The notes beneath the pieces are model-generated. The model was not told the DNA's origin. It made no database searches and saw only the letters and a program-made list of their open reading frames with translations. Below are positions 30,911-43,600 of a DNA stretch of 64,000 nucleotides, one piece after another; the stretch's first letter is position 1; each line of letters starts with the position of its first letter. The position numbers and the translations under genes were made by a program. Location of the stretch: the NCBI RefSeq assembly GCF_000143415.4, contig NW_003314304.1, forward strand, positions 699,102-763,101, given 5' to 3'. Source of the stretch: Selaginella moellendorffii (Eukaryota > Streptophyta > Lycopodiopsida > Selaginellales > Selaginellaceae).

Positions 30911-31840
30911 TCATCTCAACCTAAACTTTTGCATCAAAATGACAAAAGATGGCATTCTCCAAGTAGAAAGTTTAGAAAGTTTTACTGCAGCTTGATCTTC
31001 TATAGTGTTGGAGCACCAACACAAGCTATTCATCTCTTCCTTGAATTTATCTTTACTCACATAAATACCATGAGGATATTGAAATCTGTACCACAAACCT
31101 GATTCACTGCATTCAAAAGTAACATTGTGATTTCTAAAGTCAATAATTGCCAAGTGCTCGTCAAGCCAATCTTTTCCAAGAAATATGCTTTCAGAGGAGT
31201 GTTTAATAACACTGAATGCTCTCTTCTCAAAAAACTTTCCAAAGTTATAAGATAAATCTTTAACTCCATAACCTTTGTCCAATTGATCAATTGCAATTGG
31301 CCATAGTGAAAAATACTTTTGATTGTGAACTGAAGGGAGATGAAGTTTCTTGACAAGATCAAGTGATATAGCTGATATGTCACAACCATTATCTATTTCG
31401 ATTTTTGTTTTGCAGTCATTGATTCTCCCAGAGTAATACAGATCATGAAACGTATTACATATATGTTGATTTATCCTTTTAAACCTTTTTAACCGTATCA
31501 CCAATTAAACAATATACGATACCATCTATCTCAAATGTTATTATCCTTTTACAACCATTGTAATCTAATTGTAAGCAATGGTAATATATCTAGGGTGAAC
31601 TCAACACTATATCAATATTTAAAACAATTGGTAATGCTGTGAAAATTTCTTTAAATTCGCAACCCTGTATTATAAATTTAAAATCCTTAACCTGCCAATT
31701 TCTATCCACTGTAATGTTGAATTCTTCTACTAATTTTCGTGAGATAGCATTTCAGTAACAACTAAAATTTCACATAATTTTAATTTTTCTTTCAACCTCA
31801 AACTTTCCAACCAATTGTTTGCCATATAACTCTAGAAATT
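30911..31840 (-). mobile_element. Retroelement remnant with two retropepsin-like domains
   Basis: On the minus strand the open part (31504 to 30911) contains TKIEIDNGCDISAISLDLV and later SESIFLGKDWLDEHLAIIDF. This is the fold signature of a retroviral-type aspartic protease (D-T/S-G followed by ILG.DWL). The active site reads D-N-G. Just upstream (31840-31505), in another frame, a second similar domain is seen: NAISRKLVEEFNITV, VLNIDIVLSSP, then stop, then IYYHCLQLDYNGCKRIITF. Its active-site region is destroyed by stops. No reverse transcriptase or integrase is seen next to it. Confidence 0.7.
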
Positions 31841-31919
31841 TTTGGCAAGAATAAACCCTTTTATATTGATCTTATTTAAAAGAAATCCCTTTAAGAAAAT
31901 TCTTGTTTTACGTTTGCGA

Positions 31920-33010
31920 CCACCACAGCAATTGCAACCGACAGACGCCATGGTCAACAACGTGCCGTACAACCTCCTGGACCGGGTTGACTGCGAGGGT
32001 ATGATTTTCTTCTCCTCGTCGCATGGTCTATGTATTCCTAGCACTGCAAAGAAGTCGTCGCTATTTTACAGCCCCTCGGATTGCCTCACCGGGAGCGCAA
32101 GCCATCATCCTGATTGGGGAGGACCACGGATTGTTCCTGGGGAATAGAGCTTGCTCCAGAATATATATGAGGTTGCGGCGGATTCGACATACGGCAGCGG
32201 CATCTGTGAATGCCGAGTTCTTGGAGACCTGGATGGAAGCGAAATTATGGAGATCTCTCGCAAGCCGTGGATGTCAACACGGCAGAGTCGCGAGCCTTTG
32301 TGTCTCTTCTCAACAAGAGAATAATCTAGCACAAATTCGTCGCATGCACAGCTTTGTTTCCGTGAGGCCTCCCGGCTGCGCTGAAGACCAGTTCATGGGA
32401 AACACGATACTACAGGCATATTGGGAAGCTTGATCTAGCATATAAGGTGTTTGCGGGCATCTGGAGCAGAGATCTTTTCTCGTGGTAGCAGCTTCTGTGC
32501 AGAATGGGCAGTTTGCCGAGGCATTGTTGCTGTTTATACAGATCGAGTAAAGCTACATCCGGTGACTTGTGTCACTGCTACTTTTCTCTGCCTCGTTCTT
32601 ACTTGCTCTCGCTGACTGATTGAAGAGAGCGAGTTTGGGAAATTTTTTAAAAGATCACATGCTTTTCAAGGATGAAGTCACGTGGACTGCGATGATCGCA
32701 GGATATGTGCGCAACGATCACAACGAGAAAGCCGTGGAGCTCTTCCAGAGACGCTGGCAAAGGGCTTGAGCCCTGGGGCCGTGACTTTTGTCCACTTGTT
32801 CTCGGCGGCTCCGTGGAAGAGTCATGGTGGTACCTTTATTTATATGGGAGGACTACAAGCTGGAGCTGGATCACCAGGTCTGTGATTGATGGGACGGCTC
32901 GACGGGTGATCCAAACCAGGCCTGAAGGATGCTGCTTTCGGCTTGCAAAAAGCACAACAAACAAGGTTCGAGTGGACCAAGTGGCAAAGAAGAATAATAT
33001 AGAGCTCGTT
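31920..33010 (+). pseudogene. Decayed PPR gene (family copy b)
   Basis: It is collinear with copy a (23940-25135): VNAEFLETWMEAKLW, RVASLCVSSQQENN, MHSFVSVRPPGCAEDQFMGN, AYKVFAGIWSRDLFSW, DEVTWTAMIAGYVRND. An in-frame TAG follows FSW and a large internal deletion lies near 32640. The stretch at 31950-32150 is also shared with 40290-40560. Confidence 0.8.
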
Positions 33011-33019
33011 CTAGGATGT

Positions 33020-34879
33020 GCTCCCATCCTTTCTAATTTAAACTTTCCATTTTAAAGTTGTGGAAAAAATGTCCCCAAAAGAAAATTATTTTGGCACAAA
33101 GTTAAGTGTGAACATTATAATGCAATGTTATTAACAGTTAGCATAAGAAATAATTACTTTAGTCTTAACCAAAACCTAAATACAAGTAAGAAGTATTGTA
33201 AAAATAAATTTATAGAGCCAATGGTGTGAAAACACCAAATGTGCAAAAGTGTAATGCTTTGAGGTCAATATTAGGGAATGCAAAGGTGGAAGAAGCAACA
33301 ATTGCAGGGCTAGCTCCTTGCTGCTATGATCATCCAAGCCAGGAAACACGTAGCAAGTGCAAGAGTATACAAGTTGTGGTGAGAGGAAAAGAGTTGGGAT
33401 CACGGAGACTAGCAAGCTTGACTGTCGTGGGGTGACAATGATTGAATAGTTCCACACAAGACAAAAGTGCTCAATTGCTGGAACAATTGCTACAGGCTGA
33501 GGCTGTGAGCTCTGAGGAACAAGAGCTCCTCCTCATCTCACTACTTGCTGGTGAGCCAGGAAAGCTACTTGAGATCCAATGCCAAGAAGGAGATGGAATT
33601 TTTTTATGACAAAAAAGAGTCCTCCAAGGAGGAGCTCCAAGAACAGGATTTCTTACGAGCCAGAATGTAGCATTATAGAACTTTAAAAATCTTGTGAAGA
33701 TCACAGAAGAAAAACATAGCGAAGAACTTTACATAGAACAAAGTGGTAATTTAGTGAAGAACTTACATACAAAGGATAGAACTTAAGAACTTAATAAGCT
33801 GTGAAGCTCACGGAAGAAAAATAGTTATGTGACTACTTCTCCTCACCTGTCATATTCCAATTCCTCCCCGAAATTGTTGATCTCGAGCCTTTCTCTTTTC
33901 TCGTTTTTCTTCTTTCTCTTATTTCCTTGTCGAGTATTGTCTTTGTTAGAAAAACGGTCATTGAATCAAAGAGATTGATCGCAGTATGACATGCTATAAA
34001 TAGCTAGAATAGTGTAGCCATGCTGCGCAAATGAGTTGATAAGTGTTGCTCATGACACGGTGTCGTCCTCGCAAAGAACTTTTGTGCTCCATCAAGATCT
34101 CTGCACAACGATCGTCGAGTCTGGATTGATCAGTCTTTTGTTGTGAGAATCTCGTTCCATCCTATCGAATAGCTTCTTTGCTTAGTGCGAGATAAAAGAA
34201 AAATGACCAATTCAATCATCCAAATATCAGCTTCCTTGGCTACTGCGCAGAGAGCTGTGATATAGGTGAGCAAGCTTCGTTCTAGCCTTGCTTTTTTTTT
34301 ATTGTACAAGGATGTTTGTCTAGTGGACTCGCTGGTGTGGACAATCACATGATGCTCAAGCCACCCAGAGAGGTATGTGCTTGGCATCTTTGTGTATCGT
34401 AACATAGTATCTTAACGTCCTAGGAAGACGCTACCAATCCCAAGTGACAAAGGCGGTGCTGGTTGCAATCCACTTGTCAAGCAAGCCAGTTCTCAAACTT
34501 TCTCATCGAGGTAGCACTGATGAACTTCTCTTTTCCTTTATTCCTCCACTCGCTTCTTCCGTTCAATCGCCCCCGCTCTCTCTCCTTGCTTCCTCGCTAT
34601 GGCGTCGTGTTGTCCCTAATGATCAAGAATAGCAGTGAGGAGTTTCGAGATGTCGTTTGCTTCTCACTTTGGGCTTTCTCCCAAGGAATGTCCAGTGGAT
34701 GAAAAGAAGAAAAGCTTGGGACAAGTTCTTGGTGAAAAGGAAACAATGCAAAAGCTTGGAAGCAGAGAAGAAGAAGGCTGCGCTGTGCTTGGAGACAATT
34801 GATTCCTGGTGAATACAAAGGCCTCTGCATTGCGGACGAGAAGAAAGGCTGAAAGTCAGGAAAGCAGTTAGGTTTCGAG
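33020..34879. other. Intergenic repeats, no intact gene
   Basis: 33226-33435 holds a 69-codon frame I do not recognise. 33440-34180 contains blocks that recur in reverse complement at 57160-57590, including gaggaacaagagctcctcc and cggtcattgaatcaaag. The minus strand near 34150 carries a PPR scrap. The rest is AT-rich without a gene. Confidence 0.55.
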
Positions 34880-35690
34880 ACAGGCAAATGATAAGTCGGA
34901 CAGCAGAGTTGTCTCCAGGGAGCAGCATGACAGTGGCAACTACAGAAGCCTGGATCCAGCAAGGAAGGAAAGCTCCAAGTGGAGAGTCTCAGGCACACCA
35001 TAGCGAGCTCTTCTACAGCCAGCCGGCATGCGTCAACACTTTCGTCGAGCTCGGAGATGCAGTCCGAGAGCATGCCCGGATGAGGAACCTGGCCGAGGGG
35101 ATGAAGATCCACACACGACTCACCGAAACACACTTACCATGGCATACTCTTCATCCAGATGTCGCAAGATCAAAGAGGTTTGCCTTTCCGGGACTGAGTT
35201 ACTTGGACAACCATAAGGAGGGACTCCAGCCAATCTGAGTTACTTGCTTGGCAATTCTCCACGCAGGTGGTGAGAGCTTTCCATGAGCCGTTTGTGGAGA
35301 ATGGCTTGGAGGGGGATGTGACCATTGGCACTGCACGCGAAGTGTGGGACTCCACCAGGTATTCGACCGGATGCCCGACCACGGCGTGGTAGCTTGGATG
35401 GGGATGACCACTGTGTATGCGAATGTCGGGAAGTTAGGTGATGCTCTGTGGCCATACAGATCGACTTACACAAGCGCTCTCACTACCTGCCTGAGCACTC
35501 CAGAAGGCAAGCTCCTCCTCCAGGAACTTGGCCTGGAAGACGATGCAGCCACTGTACTGCTGCTGCAGAGGCCTGAAAACTGCTGAGAGCTTGTTTTAGG
35601 ACAGTGTCGCGTGGAAATGTGTGCAACAATTTCAACGAGAAAGCCGTGGAACTCCACCTCAGCTTCGTAGAGGAGTCACGATGGTACTTT
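34880..35690 (+). pseudogene. Decayed PPR gene relic
   Basis: VNTFVELGDAVREHARMRNLAEGMKIH is the typical opening L-motif of PLS PPR genes. GLHQVFDRMPDHGVVAWMGMTT follows in another frame. Stops and shifts are frequent. Confidence 0.65.
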
Positions 35691-35769
35691 TTGATGATGC
35701 TCGATGCTCCTCTTGGCTTGCAAGTGCAAGATGCTTTGTCCAACAAGCTCTTGCTCTGTATATCTCCAC

Positions 35770-36425
35770 CATCACCACACACCTATAGTGACTTAGAATG
35801 TGATTCCTTGAGAAAATGCCTAGATGGGGCAAATTTCTGGAACAATGCTTGTTTTAGATCGAATTCCAGAGTGGGACGTAGTTTTGGATTCTCAAAGTTG
35901 CAATGATCAGTGAAGCAAGAGACCAGTTCGAGCCATGCCTGAGAGAGATTCTATGTCATAGAATGTCATTATTTCAACATATGCTCCAAGAAAAGAAGTG
36001 CTCAGTGCACGAAAGAGAATTCGTTACCGTACACACTGATTATGGGCTGGAATGCTCCGAGAAAAAACCCAGTGCGGTGAAACCAATTAATTGTAATCTC
36101 TTGATTCCTTGCCTCAAAGAAGGCTTGAATTTTCCTAGAAACACTTTTCTTTCAGGAGTTCCTGGGAAGAGCCTAAGGAGAGTGTTTGCTGTCATTTCCA
36201 TGATCTCTGCATATGCGTAACGACGGCATGCATCCTAATCAGAGTGCTTCTTTGACTCTGTGGAAGTTCCAAACGTTATTACGTGAAATTGCTCCATCCA
36301 TTGAGGTCTTTGAAGTCTTGAATCTGGAAGGATTCAAGCCAGACTTCATGAGCCTTTTGATCGCTTGCTGCCCTTGGGCTGGTAATCGCTGCTAGAGACA
36401 CATTGGCTTCAATGGTTTTGTAAGT
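35770..36425 (+). pseudogene. Decayed S-type PPR relic (second copy of the 30120 block)
   Basis: It shares the order gtgacttagaatg, atgggg, cagagtgggacgtagttttggattctc and gatctctgcatatgc with 30120-30660. A tail with LNLEGFKPDFMSLLIACC (PPR-like) follows and recurs, shortened, near 58670-58735. Confidence 0.6.
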
Positions 36426-36429
36426 CCCT

Positions 36430-37739
36430 ACTGCTGCTTGATCGGTGTAGTTTGGCTCTAGGATGATGAGGATCTCATTAACACAATGCCATTTTTTCCA
36501 GATTTTTCCAACTGGGGATGCTTCGCGAGTGCCTGTAAGATCCATTCTTGCAATGCCAAGATGTGTAGAATTTGTAAAACTGGATCGTAAAAAATCACCG
36601 AAAGAAGTTTGACTACCTTTGACTTACCTGAGCCGTTAGATCTTGTACGGGCGGTTGATTCAATTGCTGATAGCCCAATAGCAGGCGAGCTTAATGGTCT
36701 TTTGCCCCAAACTTCTTCTCGTCTTTGGCTCGCGACTTGGCCGTGCATGGACTCACCGCCATGGGGGCTGCGGCTAAGTTCTACAAGCTGCTAAGAAGAT
36801 GGCATGTTTGTGACAGCAGGGAGCCATGTCCGTGCAAGATTACGGCCTCGACAAGGGACGACGAAGGCGGTGAAGCTCCTGCTGTGACGAAGCATGGCTT
36901 GCCGAGCTGCAGGGCCTCCCAGCTTCGAGGCAAACCTCGACCAAGAGCGTGATCCCATCATCTTCCCCTTTCGGCATCCCTCCCACTCTCAAGAGGTTGC
37001 GCGGCGGAATGCTGGCCAAAGCGATGCATTATTTCTCAAGCCGAGTGGAGAGAGCCTGGGATGAAAGGAAGAAGGCGGATGATATAAAGGTGGTGGAGGA
37101 AAAGAGGAAGCCAAGAAGGCAGACCAAGGCTATGGCAAGAGCTGTGTGAGGCGTACGTGCTGGAGCTAAGACGCCACGATGAAGCGGTGGGTTTCAGTGG
37201 CAGGCCCTTTTCTTGCGACTATGCTGCACAGAAGCTCAAGCAAGAAATTGGTCCGGGAAGGGCCAATCTAGCAAAGCACTGGATCGTGGTTACGCTGCTG
37301 CTAAACAAGCCCGAGCTCACCTCCAGTCACGGTTTACTCATACGTACTTGAAGGAGCGCGATCGTTGTCTTGCAATCAAGACGATGCGAATTAAGTGGCC
37401 AAGATGGATTAGCTGGTGAGTGTGGCTGATCTAAGACTACGGTGGCACCTCCAGCAGCATAAAATCTAAGCGACGGGGCTCGTGATGATGCCATGAAGCT
37501 TGGAGGTGGGCGATGAAGAAGCTTGGCAAGGATGGAGTAGTCCAAGGAGCCGAGCTTGGGGGGCTTGGTGGACAGGCGTCCAAGAGGCTCAAGATCTGTG
37601 GCCCATGCTCTCCAGGTGACTGAGTTTACGAGATGGTGGTGGAGAAATGGAGGAGCTCCTGGTTCTTCCTTTTGCTCTAAACCTAAAAGTTTTTTTTTTA
37701 AAAATATCAATGAGATGATTACTAAGCAAAGATCCTGTG
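36430..37739. other. No recognised gene
   Basis: Several short frames are found, such as 36949-37149 (basic, ending VVEEKRKPRRQTKAMARAV) and 37157-37351. None belongs to a family I know. An AKFYKLLRRWHV motif near 36773 is the repeat also found at 30622 and 30802. Confidence 0.4.
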
Positions 37740-38300
37740 CGCTCATATTTGTACAAATATCACATTATTTTTATTACAAAGTTCATCTCAACCTAAACCA
37801 TTGCAAAATGACTGCAAGAGATGGCATTCTCCATGTACAAAGATCATAAAGTTTTATTGTAGCCTGATGTTCTATAGTGTTGGAGCACCAACATAAACTA
37901 TTTATCTCTTCCTTGAATTTATCCGTACTCACTTTATCAATACCATGAGGATATTGAAATCTGTACCGCAAACCTGCATTTAAAAGTAACATTGTGATTT
38001 CTAAAGTTAGTAATTGCTATGTGCTTGTGAAGCCAATCTTTCCCAAGAAATATACTATCAGAGGAGTCTTTAAGAACACCGAATATCTCTCTCAAAAAAC
38101 TTTCCCAAGTTATAAGCTAAATTCTCAACTCCATAACCTTCGTCCAATTGATCACCTTCATTCCAAAATACTTGTGATTGTGAATTGTAGGGAGTCTAAG
38201 TTTCTTGACAAAATAAAGTGACATAGTTGATGTTCCATAACCATTATCTATTATGATTTTGATTTTGTAGTCATTGATTCTCTTAGGTATTGATTTATCC
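37740..38300 (-). mobile_element. Second retropepsin-element remnant
   Basis: The minus strand parallels 30911-31450: RFQYPHGID, DKFKEEINSLCWCSNTIE, and at DNA level the DNG..S.IS and FLGK.WL regions. It has several stops and indels, so it is more decayed than the first copy. Confidence 0.72.
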
Positions 38301-38352
38301 TCCTAAATCTTATTGATTGAGATAAATTATTGTCACTAGTGAGACAATATAT

Positions 38353-39117
38353 AATACTCTGTTATTATATTTTTGCTACCACTACAATCTAATTGTGATA
38401 ATAATATATGCAATGTTGATGCATCTAATGTGAAACTAATGTTATATTTCTATGTGGTAATATCGTGAAAGTTTCCTTAAATTCACAACCCAATTTAAAA
38501 TCCTTAATTTGCCAAATTCTATGTTGAATTAATTAATTTTTCCTCTTGTACTTTTACAACCATTATAATTTAATTGTAGGCAATGTTAGTATATCCAGGG
38601 TGAATCTAATGTTATATTACTATTTGAAATAAGTAGTAATATGGTGAAAGGTTCTTTAAATTCGTAGCCTTGTATTGTGAAATTAAAATCCTTAACTTGC
38701 CAAATTTTATGTTGAATTAATTAATTTTTCTTAAACCATATTATTATACTTTTACTACCACTGCAATTTAACTGTAAAGAATTTTAATGTATCTAGCATA
38801 AATCTAACATAATAATGCTATATGAAATAAATGATAATATGGTGAAAGCTTCTTTAAATTCATAACCCTATATTGTAAATTTAAAATCTTTAACTTACCA
38901 AATTTTGAGTTGAATTAATTAATTTTTCATAACCCCTATTATTGTACTTTTACTATCACTATAATTTAACTATAGGTAATATTGATGTATCCAAGGTGAA
39001 CCCAACTTTTATATTTCTATTTAAAACAAGTGGTAATATAAGTTTCATTAAATTCATAACCTTGTATTGTGAATTTAAAATTCCTAACTAACCAAATTTT
39101 ATATTGAATGTCATTTC
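38353..39117 (-). repeat. Tandem array of four units (188-198 bp) encoding a half-protease domain
   Basis: Units end near 38542, 38730, 38928 and 39117; most end in gaattaattaatttttc. On the minus strand each reads like IWQVKDFNFTIQGYEFKE and then TLDSPWIY.HCLQLNYNGCK, corresponding to the C-terminal half of the first retropepsin-like domain at 31505-31735. Stops differ between units. Confidence 0.82.
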
Positions 39118-39199
39118 GTTGCTTTCCCGCCTAAGGAAAAGAAAAATATACCTTTTTTTTTTCAAACTGACATTCCCTAAATAACCTCATAACCATTCC

Positions 39200-40205
39200 T
39201 TTTAGAGACTTATTCAAGTTTAAAGTTAGCTATAAACACAAACTAAAGAAAAATAATTGTAAATTAATATATATAAATTAGTTTATTATGTTAAATTTAA
39301 AATTTTAAATCACTAAGCTGGCAAAACACTAATAGTTTTACTTTGAAATAAAAAATATGAATTCAATGAAAAAACTGGAAAAATTTATTAAAATGTTGTT
39401 TATTACGCAACTATATTTTTCCTATGAGTACTTTTTTGTCTTAGTGACTCCTTTTACAGTGGTTAATATGGGGCAGTTTGAAATTGATTCTGCCCAAAAG
39501 TGGGGGAAAACTCTTTCTTTATAAAGAGTATATATATACGCATACATCATGAAAACAAAAGAAACCCATAAAAAGATAGTTAAATGGGTCGCTATCATAT
39601 ATAAACAATAAATTTAATTAATTAATTAATTATAAATTTAAGTATAAAATTTACATTGAATTTTTTTTTTCAATGCTAACATAACCAAATGCTATATTTA
39701 TAAACTTAATGTGGATAATGATGGAAAACCCTTTTTTAATAAAATAATCTTCTTGAGAATCTAGAGACTTCTTTAAGTTTAAAGTTAGGCATAAACACAA
39801 ACTAAAGAAAAATAATTGTAAAATAATATATATAAATTAGTCTATTAGGCCGGATTTAAAATTTTAAATCACTAAAATAGCAAAATATTACTAGTTTTAC
39901 TGTGAAATAATAAATATGAATTTAATCTAAAGAACATTAAAAGTTATCAAAGTGTTTTTATTATGCAACTATACTTTACAAATTAGATAAAGTAGGAAAT
40001 AACCTTTTTTATTCAACGAACTTACATACCCATATATCATAAGGATATAAAAACCCATAAAAAAACATTTAAATGGTTTGCTGACATATACAAATCATAA
40101 ATTTAATTAATTAATTAATTATAAAATTAATTATAAAATTTACATTCAACATAACCAAATACTATATTTTTACTAAAGTTATAAATTTAATGTAATAGTA
40201 AATAA
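39200..40205. repeat. AT-rich tandem duplication, period about 557 bp
   Basis: The block with aagtttaaagttag, ataaacacaaactaaagaaa, aaattttaaatcacta and aatttaattaattaattaat occurs at about 39203-39660 and again at about 39760-40150. No gene is present. Confidence 0.75.
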
Positions 40206-40289
40206 TGAAATTAAACCATTTTATATCTTCTAAAAAATATTCTTGTGTCTTGACTTCAGCAACTTTGCCGCCTAGATGTTGCAGTCAAC

Positions 40290-40560
40290 GGTGCCGTACA
40301 ACCTCCTCAGCCAGGTTGACTGCAAAAGTTTTAGTCTATGAGCAATCCTGGCACTGCAATTCATCCCATGGATCACGGAGAAGTTGTCGCTACTTTACAG
40401 CTCCTCAGATTGCCCCTACAAGTTCGCAGAAGATGGGCTCCCCAGGAGCATCCAGCACAAGCCATCTTCCGGATTGGGGAGGACCACGGATTGTTCCTGG
40501 GGAGTTCTTGGTTTAGACCTCGCCCCGTGGTCATGGGATAGATCGATCCTGCTAAAAGAA
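40290..40560 (+). repeat. Partial copy of the PPR-family upstream block
   Basis: gtgccgtacaacctcct, cgctactttacagc and gattggggaggaccacggatt followed by gttcctgggga are shared with 31960-32150. The distal part is also found in reverse complement at 58480-58560. It lies just downstream of the MED16 stop codon. Confidence 0.75.
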
Positions 40561-40615
40561 GAGAAGCTGGGGCGATCCATAGTGGGAAAAATAAAAGGTG
40601 TAGTGTGTACCTGTG

Positions 40616-43600
40616 TCATACCACTCGAACCCAGTGACCACCACACATCGGACACGAATACGCCCATCTTCCAGTCCACCATGCCTCACGAGAATTTGAA
40701 GGCACAGCACTGGCCTGTGAATTCGGGGACCACGGGACAAGAGATGCAGTTTGCCGTCCACACCTCATGCACTGGAATACAAAGAGAAAGAGAGTGATGA
40801 AAACGAAAACGAAGAAAAGACCATGTTTGAATACCTTGTGCCAGACTGCGTGTAGGACGGACTTCCACGACGAAGTTATCACGTCCCGCCTGGAGCCCAT
40901 GAAACCTGTGTAGCTTCCCAAGCCAACCGCGGTTTCCACACCGCAAGCAGCGTCTCGCTCGGCAAACCTCCGCTTTCGAGGCCACAAATCCATGGGCCTT
41001 TCGTGCTTGTCCAGGCTTTCCAGTCTCTCGGACCAAGGTCCACCGGACATGATTCTCTTGTTCCATTCTTCCGCGGGCGGATGGAGCTCCAGCTCACGCA
41101 TGAGGAGTCCCGCAGCATCGGCTCCACGAGGACGAGGCAAATTCTGCAAAGAACCAGGAGCTCGTAAGAGACCAACCATTTGTGTTTTTGTTTTGGGTAC
41201 CTGCATGTGTGGGCCAAGAGAAGCTTCGACAATCTCGGGGACCACCGAGAACTGTCCATCAATGTAATGTAGTCTAAAGCTCGGGTTGCTCGCTCCAGCG
41301 GGGAACTTTGGGAACGGATGAGCAAGCGGCGCTGTTCTCTTGCATAGATCTAACAACACGAGAAATAAATATTTCACCTGCAGTTAAAGCTCGTGAGCTT
41401 CTGGAAATGAAAACAAAAAGAAATGCGCAGACCTCGTCGGCTGTATAGCCTTGACCAGCATTTCCACTTCCCAGTCTTAAAGGACGTGTATGAACTGGCT
41501 CCTCCTTGGACGGCTGAACCAAAGCAGCTTTTGCAACTTGGCCGTCCTCAGTTTTTACAGTAGGCATTAGACGAGGTCCATTGTTGGCGGACTCTTCTGC
41601 TTTGACGGGCGCTACTTCCGACTTTCCCATGTACCGTGGGAGTTGTCTCTTGCGAAAGACCAGGCAAAAGAGGAGGAGCTGACAGAGCTTGTGCAGGAAA
41701 TAGCAGTCTCCGATGAGACGAACCGCAGGGATGCCAGGAAACGTCGATGTGCTCATGCTTAGAGGTGGCGCCGCAGGAGCAACTGTGGCGGTATCAGTGT
41801 TGCTCATCTTCGCCACGGCACCTTGTATCCAAGCGTGGACTTGAGCGTTTCCACCATTGCTGCTGGCGCCACCAGGTTGGTTTCCTGAATAAGAATTCGG
41901 TTGAGAAGATATCAAAAAACTTTCGCCATACCTGGTGGCGGCAGCGGTGGTGGTGTTGTCGTTGTTGGTGCTGGAGGTGCTGCTGGTGTCGGAACTGGTG
42001 CTGGTGTTGGTGCTACTGGTGCTGGTGCTGCTGATGCTGGCGCTGGAGGCTGAGATCCTGCGGGAGGACCGTTTGAGCTTGGTGCTTTGACAGCAGCAAG
42101 AGTTCGGCAAAAGCTTGCGTATCTCCGCAATCGGGTCAAAAAGTGAGACGCTAGATCCAAAACCACGTCGACGTAAGACTGCACGAGAGCGTTTCAATGA
42201 CAGTGTTATTACAAGTGTCGAAACGAACCTGAATTTGATGAACGAGAGCTGGATCAACAAGCATGGCTTCACCGCCAAGACCTGTCAGAGTTTCGCTGGG
42301 TGCTTGCCAAGGGTCGAGAATAAGCGTCGAAGGATTAACGAGTGCTGCTTCTATGCCTTTGCCTAGGACTTCCAATAAAAGTCTGGCCTGCATATCAAGG
42401 ACAAGTGCTCTTACTTCAGCAGCATCTGCCCCTTCTAACATCCTACACTTAATGCGATCCAGAGCCTGTGATCCGAAAACAAATTTGAGAAAAATTTAGG
42501 ATAAAATAAAAAGAAAACTTACAGGTCCGTAATGCTGACGATGACCTGCATTTGGCAAAGAATGAAAATCTGAATCTAGAACCGCTGCAATTGCCCCTAG
42601 AGAAACTGACAAACGTAAAAGGCATGAATTAGCACGCGCGGGAGATGATAGAGACATGAAAAACTACCTAGGCCTTCGTCAGCAGCGCTTTGAGAGTACG
42701 CAATAGCGTCCCACCAATCAAGTTGAGTTACCAAGCTCCACCAAAATCTGTTTCATCAAATGGTTGAGCATCTACTTCACCCAAAGAAGGAACTTACCTG
42801 TCGGCTATCTGGCGTTCCAGGGGCGCAGTTGTAGGCCCAGATGATGAAAGGGATCGAACACGAACAATCTTCAAGAAGCTGGTGTCGGAGTCTGTGTCAT
42901 GCCAGGCACATGAGAGGCAGCAACCGGAAGCAGATAGAGCTGGAGATGCAACCAAAAGCCCGACTTGGACGCAGAAGTTCTCGACCGGAAGCAGCCCAGG
43001 GCCAGAGAACAAGTGAACTTCGCCACCTAAGAGTGCCACCGCAACTTCTCCCCCGTGACCGCTGAAGCGAACTTTTGCGATACACTTGACGACGGGTAAA
43101 GGCTCTGTTTCCTGTTCCTCGGCCGCAGCGTCACCTGTATCCATGCTGCTCGAAGCGTCCCGCTCTCGTTTATTATACGACATGGCCAGCTTTGTCTGAG
43201 GAAAGCTCTTGTTCACGACTGTTTTCCATGTTGTAGCCATAGGATGCGACATAGCACCGTAATTCGCAGCTCCTGCTTCAAAAACAGAGTGTATGGCCAC
43301 TTGTTGCCGTGAACTTTCCCACCTTTGAAACTTCCATCCGGTCATAGAAGGCCCTCCATCAGGATGTTTTGGAGACATATATTGTCCTGTAGAGACACAG
43401 AGAAAAAGAATGAGCAAAGAACGATAATATTGACGACCAAACCTTCAACTATCACAACAAGAAGCGCCGTCCCTTGCTTTTCCGGATCGAATGCCACTGC
43501 TGCCACTCCGGTTCCCCAAGCTGCTACATTCGATCCAGTGGACGCCTCCGGACTCACGTAGGCTGAGAAGTTTGAAATTGGCGAGCACTGCAGAAAAGGA

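Noticed and set aside
30911-31504. Endogenous pararetrovirus
   Set aside because: Only protease-like domains are seen, with no movement protein, coat protein or reverse transcriptase nearby; a retrotransposon remnant is the simpler reading.
38353-39117. CRISPR-like array
   Set aside because: The repeats are about 190 bp, directly adjoining, diverged and protein-derived, in a plant genome; there are no spacers.
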